Source: Angiostrongylus vasorum
Taxonomy: Eukaryota; Nematoda; Chromadorea; Rhabditida; Metastrongylidae
Reading direction: 5' to 3'
DNA length: 64,000 nucleotides
Assembly (NCBI GenBank): GCA_018806985.1
Contig: JADANN010000434.1
Coordinates: 1,426,001-1,490,000, forward strand
The notes under the pieces were generated by a model. The model worked only from the letters and a program-made list of their open reading frames with translations. It ran no database searches and was not told the origin of the DNA. Numbering within the stretch: the first letter of the stretch is position 1; the number at the start of each line of letters is the position of its first letter. Of this stretch, positions 47,782 through 55,660 are shown in pieces. The position numbers and the translations under genes were made by a program.

Positions 47782-50700
47782 CTATAATATCGATAACAAA
47801 AAAATTGAAACCTATGGACTTTGTTCGTAAACGTTTCAGTAACATAGTAAGACTAACCGCAGTAGTGAGAGGAGATGTCGGTTGCTCTGCATCATTCGAG
47901 CGCTACCTATCAGAACAAATTGTCGCTTCGCACGAGTTATCGCAACATTTAGTCGACGTTCATCTTGCAGGAATCCAATAGTTCCTGATAAAGATAGGCC
48001 AAAGTAGCGGTAGATATTATAAAAAAGAATGGCAGAGACTTGCAAATCTTAGATCTCAACTTATGCTGAGAGGACTTGTGGTTCAGAATTACGTATTTTT
48101 ATGCTTATAAAAACACTCCTCCGAATGGTTTAGCGCCATATCGTGGCTGGGAGGTATACTTCCGTGTCGAGTTGCAATGTACAGCGGTTGGATTCATCCA
48201 CCCAGTAGGGTCTCCCGAGCTGAGGAGACCAGCATTTCCATCAGGAAGCCTAGCACAGAGTAACCTAGTGCCAGGATCCACCACCTTCCTGGTATCAAAC
48301 TAGTCACATGGTGTCAAATCTCCCTCTGATCCGCAAAGGCGGCAACTGCGTGTGATGGTGACGAACTGCGGCAGACTTTGGCCACACTGACCTCGGGAAC
48401 CAGGGAACGACAATGGCTAAACCAGCAAAACTCCGAAAAAGTGGAAATTATGCTAGGGCCCGCACAACTAGTGAAGACGGGTCATCCACGTACCAAAGTA
48501 ACCAAGCGTAAAAAACACTAACTTTCAGGATTACATCGGACCATGCTGAACACAACGATTTCACGCTCCTGTCCTTGGAAAGAGTCTACCGTATTCACTG
48601 ATATGTCACTGCAATCCATCATGTCACGAATCGTTGTAACCTGGAATTCTGGATAACAGACGATGAACAACACTACAGTATAAGTAATCTGTCACAAACA
48701 TCATTAGTGATACAGTCGTGATACAACAAACATTCGTGGCATCTCGCATGATCATACACACAATATTCCTTAAACTACTAACCTGGGCATAATACGGAGA
48801 AATAACAGCGATTTCCTGGCCTGACACTCCGAGTGATTTAAGAAACTTTAAGTAGCGGATTACTAACTCAGCTTCTCCTGGAAAAGCAGAAGCATTCTCT
48901 CACACAAACGAAATCCTTCGTATAACATAGGTTCTAAATCTATTGCTCGCCTGGATTTTTGTACGACATCTGAAACAAGACTTCCTTGTAGAAGTGATTA
49001 CCGTGTCGCTTATCGAGATCAGTGTTTATCATCATAAGCGGGCTATTCATTTTTGACGTGTCCGCGATGAGTGATATATCACTTAAAGTTGCTTTTGAAA
49101 CCTCTTCACTCGCTACAAGACGAGAGTCATAAAATTCCTTCGAAGACCACTGCATGATCTTCTCATTCATTCTGTACTGAACAGTTAGTAACTGATTGAT
49201 GTTCTGATTGGAAAACTCATTCACCAGTCTTTCCATTAAAGAAACCTGGAGATTTCCTTGACGAGCACTAAAACGTCCAAAGTTATTTTTTGTAATAAAG
49301 ACCAAAAATTACAAGGCTTTAAAAAGTAAATGACAAAAAAATCACTAAAAACATACGCAGGAGACAACACTGTACACGGAAGTTGCGCATGGTCGCCAGC
49401 CAAAATACAACGTTTCGCTTGAGTTATAGCGGCCCAAGCGATGGGTTCTGATCCTTGTGCGGCTTCATCTGCAAAGCGAAGTTCTTTATTTTTCTTCAAC
49501 TAGTTTGCTGTGCTGAAAAAGATATAACGGTCATTCGATACTAATTACTTGGATACTTGGATGGCCCGCCCTCAATGGTTGTGGGGGGCCCCCAGCATAA
49601 TTTCTATTTTTTTTGGAGGTTTCGATGGTTTAGCCACTGTGGTTCCCTGGAGTCACGAGGTCAGCCCAGCCAAAGCCTCCCCCTGGTCGTCACCACTACA
49701 GGCAGTCGCCGCCTTTGCAGATCAGAGGGAGATTTGCCACCATGTGACTAGTTTGGGACCGGGACAGTGGTGGATTCTGGTACTGGTTCACTCTTAGCCC
49801 GACTTCCTGATGGAAACGCCGGACTATTTTCAGATTGGGAGGCTCTGCCGAAGGTATGAATATGAATACATCGCAGCCTGACACCCAGGAACATTTTCCA
49901 CCCACTATGACGCGGTAAACCGTTTCCGTGGGATTCGATAGTAATACAAACTATTTCCAGGACCGACTTTCTATTAACCTCGGCATAGGAATATGAATGC
50001 GTCATTTACTTGTTCAGCAATCGCGAGGTTGTTGAAGAGCATACATTTACTTCCATAGAAAAACACGGTACAATACAACAGTAGCTGACGTTTCGGCAGT
50101 ATCGCCTTCTTCAGAGCCTGGAAGGGCGTACTGATATACAATTTACTAGGTCAAACGCTTCAATAACACAAAAAGACGAAGAACTCCACGGTAGTTACAT
50201 GATCAACAGCTTCTCGAAAAACACGGCTTTTTACGTCACTTCCAATGAAGAGGATTAGAACAGCTGATTATAGTCGCATATGGTTGGTGACTGCACCATC
50301 CCACATCAAAAATTGATGCGAACATACGGGGTCAGGTCGCGTGCGACCTCTAGGCATTCCTCCGTGCTATTCATTATGGGGTTTTTGGCATTTATCTAAA
50401 AAGCCTCAAGAAGTTTGCGCGTTGGTGTTTTAGTTTCCTGTGCGAGGATATTGACTTTTACTTCAAAATCGTCTCCGCTATGCTTTCGAATCTTATGCGT
50501 GTCTAGTGGGGTACTTTGTCTTAATTTTCGTTTCCCATCTAGGTGTTCTTTTATACGGATACACAAATGTCTGCCCGTCTCGCCAATATATTCATCTCCG
50601 CAATTATTACAAGAGATCAGGTATATCGTACCTAAACTCATGCAATCACCATCCCCGCCGTAAAGGCAAATTACGCAATTTGTTGTCTCACATAGACGAT

Positions 50701-53700
50701 CATACAGGCGCTTACGAACTAACTGACGACGTAGAGTAGCCGGTGGTATTTTAACTATCGCTACCGATTCCTCTAGACTTGCCCTTCTTAAGCATCGCTT
50801 TATCGCTACACTTATTTCATCGCTAATGAAGGGCAAGATAAACGGGATTTTGTTTCGGCCAAACCCTTCGTTTTGGGGGCGTCGCTCTCCCTCTAGACTT
50901 ATCTCGTGGGGTTACTATTTCATAGCCATTGGAGATGGCTATTTGCCGAAGTCAAGTTGCGCGATTCCTCTTTTAGTTCCCTCTTCGTGCACACTGAGGT
51001 GGCTGTTCGAAACATGTTTCTTACAAGCGCCCTCTTTGTGTGTGAAGGGTGGAAAGACAGGAAATGAACCAAGATGTTCTTGTTACTTGGTTTTCGGTAG
51101 CACTTGGTCATGTAACTACTACTTGACAAGTTCACTTGAACGTTAAGAAATGGAAGCCAGTTCCCATTCGGTTCCTCCCAGCTGAACTTGATGTACTCAA
51201 ACTACTCGTTCAATAATTCAAAGCATTTGTCCATCTCCTCCTGCGTAGAGAAGACGACAAAACAATCGTCTACATATCTGCAGTCTCCATCCGCTACTCT
51301 ACTGCAGATTTATAGGAGGAGATGGACAAATGCTTTGAATTATTGGATGAGCAGTCTGAGTTTACTAAATTCACCCTGGGAGAAACCGAAAGAAACCTGG
51401 CTTCTATTTCCTAACGTTCAAATCAGCTTATTAAGTAGCGGTTATATGACAAAGTGGTACCGAAAACCAAGTAACAAAAACATCCTGATTCAGTTCCTCT
51501 CTTTCCAACCTACACACACAAAGAGGGTGCTTATGAGAAACATGTTTCGAACAGCCATCTCTGTGTGCACAACCAGGGAACTAAAGGAAGAATCGCGCAA
51601 CTAGCTCGGCAAATAGCCATCTCCAATGGCTACGAAGTAGTTACCGCATGAGATAAAAATTAGAAGGAGAGCGATGAGCCAAAAAAGAAACACTTTGCCA
51701 AAAGAAAGTCCTATTCATGTTGCCCTTTATTAGCGTCGAAGTAAGCGTAGCTATCAAACGATGCTTAAAAAGGGCAGGTCTAGAGGAATCGGTAGCGATA
51801 GTTGGAATACCATCGGATACTCTATGTCGTCAATTAGTTCGTAACCGCCTATACGACCGTCTATGTGAACCACAGAATTGCGTAATTTGTACCTTACGGT
51901 AGGTACGGTGATTGCATGAGTTCAGGTACGATATACCTGATCTCTTGTAGTGACTGCGGAGATGAATATATTAGCGAAACGGGCAGACCCTTGTGTATCC
52001 GTATAAAAGAACACCTAGAAGGCAAACGAATACTAAGACAAAGTGCCCTATTAGGCACGCATAAGATACAAAAGCATAGAGGAGACGATTTTGAAGTAAA
52101 AGTCAATATCCTCGCACAGGACACTAAAATACCAACGCGCAAACTTCTCGAGGCTTTTTAGATAAATGCCAAAAAACCCCATAATGAATAGCAGGGAGGA
52201 ATGCCCAGAGGTCACACGCGATCTAGCCCCCGTATCTTCGCATCAATTTCTGATGTGGGGTGGTGCAGTCATCAATCATATGCGGCTATAATCAGCTGTT
52301 CTAGCCTTCCTCATTGGAAGTCACGAAAAGAAAGCGGTGAATGTTTCGAGAAGCTGTTGATCATGTAACTACCGTGGAGTTCCTCGTCTTTTTGTGTTAT
52401 TGAAGCGTTTGACCTAGTAAATTGTATATCAGTATACCCATCCAGACTCTGAAGAAGGCGATACTGCCGAAACGTCAGCTACTGTAGTATTGTATTGCGT
52501 TTTTCTATGGAAGTAAATGTATGCTATATAACAAAACTATCATAGAACGGTCTTGTTCTCATACCTATGATGACGACGTCTGGATGCCAATTAACTTGTG
52601 AAAGTCGTTGAATAGCCGATGACGTCAAAGTACAAAAAACCACAAGTCGTTTCTTGTAGGAATCCTTTATGATTTTCCACTTCAGTCTATTCGCCTCAGC
52701 TTTTAGCGCCGCGCGTCCGACGTCTTCATCTGATTTGTTTATTTTGCCAAACATATCACACAGCTCCGGATACATATCATGAGATGATATCGCTTCCTCT
52801 ATCGTCTCACCGCTAACAATCATATCTTAGAGGATACAACATAACTTCATTTGAAACATGCTCTCCTCAAAAACAATACTATAGTCACTTAGGGAAGAGA
52901 TTACCATTCATTTCAGACGTACGGCAGTCATTACAGTGGACCCTAGCAAACAATTTCATAACCTCTGACATTGCTTTATCAACTGCTACGTTGGATGGAG
53001 CGCATACTAAAGTCTGAAACAATCTCTACATATTGCCCGATAGAAAACGCTAGAACTCTTGAACATCATAACTACTAGTGTTAATATATGACGGAATAGA
53101 TCAGAAACATACCTTTAGTTTCCTGTTATAAAGCTGTTTGACGATCTCGGCAACTACTCGAGTTTTCCCAGTGCCTGGTGGCCCTTGGATAGTCACAAAT
53201 GGACGCCTTTTATTCAGTGCAGCGCTAACCGCTCTACGCTGGTTATCATTCAAGTCACTGGGGAGGCCCGTTATCATTCTATCTAAAAATTTGGAGCTTA
53301 ACTCAAAATACTCTATTACGTAGTACTACAATGAAACAGCCCTTACAAGATACCATTATGGATTGACGGCATGATCTTCGCTCTGAACGCATATCCCAAC
53401 AAATCTACACCAGCTGTGCCAACCACTTTATTCTTCCTAAGAACGAGGACGGATTACAAATTTGGGACAAGATAAGAGAATATTCTTCTGAAATCGTTCC
53501 AAATATTGGTGATATATACTCATCAAAAGGCCTAAGCTTCTTTTCACTCAAGGATAGTGACTGCTTTCAGATAATTTGCTGAGCAAGGAAGCTGATACCA
53601 CTCAAAACATGTGGAATAAAGAAAAAGAAACTAACAAAAAAAATCTTTCACGGAATGGAGTGCTCCATTTGACTGGGAAAGAGTAAGGATGTATTCTGTA

Positions 53701-55626
53701 TCCCAATTTAGCTGTGCTAGGGCACTTGAATGACGAACTTTGACCTTCACGTCTTTCCTATCCGAAGCAAGTATCACACATTCTGCAATTTCGCTCAATG
53801 TTTTTGCATCTCGGATTGTGGCAGGTGTCCCTAAAAATCTGACGTGTAATAGTAGCTCCCCAGTGCCAATTGGTAAATAATTGGGCAGTTAGCATGCTTT
53901 CGACATTTCTAAGCATCTAATATATTGAATAGAATATGGACGTTTGCTACTTAAGAACTCATCGCGCTTTTTTTTTCGCAACATGCATCCCTATGTTCTC
54001 CGCCACCTCACTGTGGATACAGAGGGTTGTTTGTGGAGTGGATATGGATCAACCGCATACAATTTGCGATTCAACCCTCTTGAAGGATCTGCAATGTTCA
54101 ACATTTCCATCCGTAAGCTGTAATACCAATTCTTCAACAGATTTTGCTCAGAATGTAACTACCGAAAGCTCGTCAAAGTTTCCTCTAACATAAGTTTAGT
54201 ATTATGTTATTTTTTTAATTTTGGCTAGGACTGGAACGTTATATAAATATGTATATATTTCATACACGACCGTCTTTCATAAGGGCGTGTGGAGCGCAAA
54301 GGTTAGAGATGCCCAGCAATACACATGGGATCGATCCCCGAGCCCCGGGCTCAGCTAGCCTTCCATCCCTGTGGGGAAGGCAAATTTGTAGTAAACTTGA
54401 CTGATGGCATAACAGCGCTAACTCGATACACCAGGTGGCCACTGCGAGTCATTCATTGTATAGACCAGATATGCATTCAATCACCTCTAACGACGTTTAA
54501 TGAAGTCGAATGCAGGGATGCATCCTCGAGGGATTCATCAACGCCGAGAGTCTTATCCTTTTAATATACGATCCGTCTTTCACATCTACTGTGCGTATCC
54601 CAACACTTCCCAAATTCGATTCGTTTTTTTCGCATCCATCATCCACGAAGATACTCCAACTTTTACGAGCGGATTCGGCTGCTGCCTAAGGACACTCGCT
54701 TCACCTTAAATGCCGTAGAACGGTGGTCGAGTTGATTCTCACTAGAGTCTTGAGATGGCCGGGTGATTTCCTTCCGGACAAGTCCGGTAGGAAGTTCTCG
54801 ACCCCGGAATGATGATAGGCTTCCGTGCTCGTGATCGGCATCACTACCACTGTTCTATCCGCCAAAAACATACATACATACATACATATATATGTACATA
54901 TACATGCATATATGCATATAGTCAAAATGCACTATATGTGTACACATTTCCATCGTACAAAATGTAAGTTGCAAACATAGCATTATCGAATGACTTCATT
55001 TCGTTACATCTCAAGAGTAAACGGGAAAAACGCGATCTGTTGCCAATGTCTTAAAGTTCTGTTATTAACATTCAGGTACTTAAAAGAACCTTACCTGCAC
55101 GAAATACCTTGGATCGATCACATTCAAGCGCAAGAAAGACTCTCTTCAAAATCACTGTTCGCCCTGTTATCGGGTGGAGTTCATCAGAGCGGAGTCTCAG
55201 ACTAGCAATCAGTAGTCCTCTTTCTTCCAGTTCCGAAAGCTCATTGACCTCTCGCAATTGTTTCAGCTGAAACATCCAAGACCACAGGACCATCGTGAAG
55301 GCAAGTGCTTGGAAGAAAACTAAACAGTAAAGACTGAACGTACATGAGACACGCTTTCATCAATCTCAGCCTGAAGCAGTTTCGGCCATATCTGCAGTTT
55401 CGCACGAAACTCTGGTGGATAGCCAGCCAGCGAATCCTTGCGCTTCTTCAGTTTCTCATGACGACCAATCGAAAATATCTAAACCGCTCGTTAGTTTCGA
55501 AGGACCTCTATAGCAAAAAATGAAAACGAAACTAGTAATTACCGATAGTGAAGTGTGAAACCTTGCTTTGAAGAAATTAATGAGCGTAGAGACATTAGGC
55601 CATGGGCCCAAGCCGCCAACCAACAT
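47718..55626 (-). CDS. IGHMBP2/SMUBP-2-like UPF1-family SF1 helicase, 14 exons, about 688 aa
   Basis: Proposed exons, high to low: 55626-55543, 55478-55344, 55266-55095, 54146-54061, 53855-53652, 53325-53113, 53013-52905, 52825-52565, 49468-49357, 49267-49002, 48898-48783, 48640-48523, 47984-47858, 47781-47718. Phases join to an intact frame of 689 codons including the stop. Seen in order: Q motif (LNDNQRRAV), Walker A GPPGTGKT, motif Ia CAPSNVAVD, motif II DEAAQ, motif [12 protein letters not shown], motif [10 protein letters not shown], motif [11 protein letters not shown], motif [11 protein letters not shown]. The exon at 55266-55095 matches the 1B barrel of IGHMBP2 (EERGLL...ITGRTV). Family members are ATP-dependent 5'-3' RNA/DNA helicases. 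Unlike human IGHMBP2 there is no R3H or AN1 zinc finger after motif VI. The first exon and the 54061/53855 junction are uncertain; exons from 53325 down are strong. Confidence 0.85.
47858..47984 (-). CDS. Helicase exon 13: motif VI
   Basis: After TTATCAG encodes [20 protein letters not shown] and [10 protein letters not shown]; contains the arginine finger motif VI. Ends in phase 2 before GTTAGT. Confidence 0.95.
48110..48500 (+). repeat. R3 copy in helicase intron 12
   Basis: Landmarks match 13890-14300 (ATCAGGAAGCCTAGC, GGTATCAAACTAGTCACATG, CTAGTGAAGACGGGTCATCC). Antisense to the helicase and almost filling the intron between motif V and motif VI exons. Confidence 0.75.
48523..48640 (-). 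CDS. Helicase exon 12: motif V
   Basis: Starts [10 protein letters not shown] after TTCCAG and carries [20 protein letters not shown], the motif V segment (VDGFQGREKE in IGHMBP2). Ends in phase 1 before GTTAGT. Confidence 0.95.
48783..48898 (-). CDS. Helicase exon 11
   Basis: Encodes [16 protein letters not shown] and [13 protein letters not shown], aligning with NPGEVRLV and DIAVVSPYNLQ of IGHMBP2. The acceptor (TGTGAG) is weak but needed for phase. Donor CAG^GTTAGT; the frame stays open beyond it. Confidence 0.88.
49002..49267 (-). CDS. Helicase exon 10: motif IV
   Basis: After TTTTAG the frame resumes as [14 protein letters not shown], matching SLMERL of IGHMBP2, then [20 protein letters not shown] (motif IV). 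Ends in phase 1 before GTAATC. Confidence 0.95.
49357..49468 (-). CDS. Helicase exon 9: motifs II and III
   Basis: Begins with AT, completing the Asp codon, after TTTGCAG. Encodes (D)[11 protein letters not shown] and [11 protein letters not shown], i.e. Walker B (DEAAQ) and motif III. Ends in phase 2 at a perfect GTATGT donor. Confidence 0.95.
49545..49925 (-). repeat. R3 copy in helicase intron 8
   Basis: Reverse-complement landmarks: TACTTGGATACTTGGATGGC, CATGTGACTAGTTTGGGACC, CGACTTCCTGATGG, GACGCGGTAAACC. Confidence 0.75.
50081..50118 (-). ncRNA. Hammerhead-ribozyme-like motif, left PLE end
   Basis: On the minus strand: GGCT, then CTGAAGA (core C-U-G-A-N-G-A), an A, the hairpin GGC-GATACT-GCC, GAAA, CGTC, then AGC which can pair with GCT. 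Stem III would be only two base pairs, as in minimal PLE/retrozyme hammerheads that act as dimers. The extra A after the core departs from consensus. Motif read by eye; activity unknown. Confidence 0.5.
50396..51297 (-). pseudogene. Left PLE arm: RT palm/thumb part plus GIY-YIG endonuclease
   Basis: Reading minus from 51297: the RT motif C (R-Y-V-D-D-C-F) at about 51280, then FELLNE, an in-frame TAG at about 51210, [28 protein letters not shown] and further PLE RT/thumb sequence. The 146-codon open frame 50836-50396 encodes [18 protein letters not shown] and the endonuclease with [18 protein letters not shown] and RIKEHL, the GIY-YIG fold signature of EN-containing PLEs. The 5' RT portion is missing, so the copy is dead or incomplete. 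Confidence 0.9.
51300..52161 (+). pseudogene. Right PLE arm: RT fragment and frameshifted GIY-YIG endonuclease
   Basis: Mirrors the left arm but lacks about 30 bases spanning the YVDD catalytic motif. Readable parts: [50 protein letters not shown], then [17 protein letters not shown] and, after a one-base frameshift near 51890, [18 protein letters not shown] and [10 protein letters not shown] ending at 52161. Confidence 0.88.
52445..52482 (+). ncRNA. Hammerhead-ribozyme-like motif, right PLE end
   Basis: Mirror copy of the motif at the left end: CTGAAGA, GGC-GATACT-GCC, GAAA, CGTC, AGC. The segment 5' of the core is GACT instead of GGCT, weakening stem I by one pair. Confidence 0.5.
52565..52825 (-). 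CDS. Helicase exon 8: linker and lead-in to motif II
   Basis: 261 nt. Encodes a charged helical insert ([17 protein letters not shown]) then [10 protein letters not shown] and HPDVVIIG, the strand before the Walker B acidic pair. The exon ends after the G of the motif II Asp codon; donor GTATGA. Confidence 0.93.
52905..53013 (-). CDS. Helicase exon 7: motif Ia
   Basis: 109 nt starting after TTTCAG with [15 protein letters not shown], the motif Ia / nucleic-acid contact segment of the family. Ends in phase 1 before GTAATC. Confidence 0.93.
53113..53325 (-). CDS. Helicase exon 6: Q motif and Walker A
   Basis: 213 nt, phase 0 to 0. Contains [13 protein letters not shown] then the P-loop [18 protein letters not shown], the NTP-binding motif of UPF1-type helicases. 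Acceptor ATTGTAG, donor AAG^GTATGT. Confidence 0.95.
53652..53855 (-). CDS. Helicase exon 5 (5' boundary tentative)
   Basis: Encodes [17 protein letters not shown] and a following [14 protein letters not shown] strand-rich segment, consistent with the barrel/stalk region before the helicase core. Two acceptors are possible: GAG at 53857-53856 (phase 0) or TTTTTAG at 53832-53831. Donor TCC^GTGAAA. Confidence 0.65.
54061..54146 (-). CDS. Helicase exon 4 (boundaries tentative)
   Basis: Encodes [17 protein letters not shown] and onwards, in the phase needed by exon 3. The acceptor is CTGAG and the donor is GTATGC at 54060; an alternative donor GTTGAT would end the exon at 54054 and pair with an acceptor at 53831. 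Confidence 0.5.
54283..54556 (+). repeat. SINE-1 copy inside a helicase intron
   Basis: Head AGGGCGTGTGGAGCGCAAAG, B box GGGATCGATCCCC, tail CATCAACGCCGAGAG. Lies between exons 3 and 4, antisense to the gene. Confidence 0.87.
54575..54845 (-). repeat. SINE-3 copy in a helicase intron
   Basis: Minus-strand distal block AAACGAATCGAATTTGGGAA and GTGTTGGGATACGC match 37820-37870; head end has CATTCCGGGGTCGAGAACTT. Directly abuts the SINE-1 copy at 54283-54556. Confidence 0.65.
54868..54920. repeat. (CATA)n / TATG microsatellite
   Basis: Imperfect CATA repeats followed by TATATGCA alternation in a helicase intron. Confidence 0.85.
55095..55266 (-). CDS. Helicase exon 3: IGHMBP2-type N-terminal barrel start
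   Basis: 172 nt from TTTCAG to GCAG^GTAAGG. Encodes [19 protein letters not shown] followed by a [15 protein letters not shown] segment that aligns with the LKELQSRGV / GLYGRLLV segment of IGHMBP2. Ends in phase 1. Confidence 0.85.
55344..55478 (-). CDS. Helicase exon 2
   Basis: 135 nt, phase 0 to 0, 45 residues including [18 protein letters not shown], rich in charged residues, probably helical. Acceptor GGTTTAG, donor CAT^GTACGT. Confidence 0.7.
55543..55626 (-). CDS. Helicase exon 1 (proposed start)
   Basis: Starts [11 protein letters not shown] and ends TSLS before GTAATT. The frame is open back to an AACCTTAG acceptor-like site at 55661-55662, which could be a trans-splice site giving a 34-base leader. 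An alternative upstream ATG (MASIQID, near 55815) cannot be spliced in without creating a stop. The start is therefore a best guess. Confidence 0.45.
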
Positions 55627-55660
55627 TACGCATTGACGCTTCTCATCTACCAGAAATCGT

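Larger units (their letters stand above)
50025..52530. mobile_element. Head-to-head inverted pair of Penelope-like elements
   Basis: Two PLE copies meet at about 51298 with their 3' ends facing outwards, forming an imperfect palindrome with arms of about 1.2 kb. The outer ends mirror each other: TTACTTCCATAG and GTAGCTGACGTTTCGGC on the left (50049-50100), their reverse complement on the right (52470-52520). Both arms encode the RT C-terminal part and a GIY-YIG endonuclease. The pair lies in the helicase intron between exons 8 and 9. Confidence 0.9.

Noticed and set aside
50826..51146. 106-codon plus-strand open frame
   Set aside because: Antisense of the left PLE arm; the minus strand carries the recognisable RT sequence.
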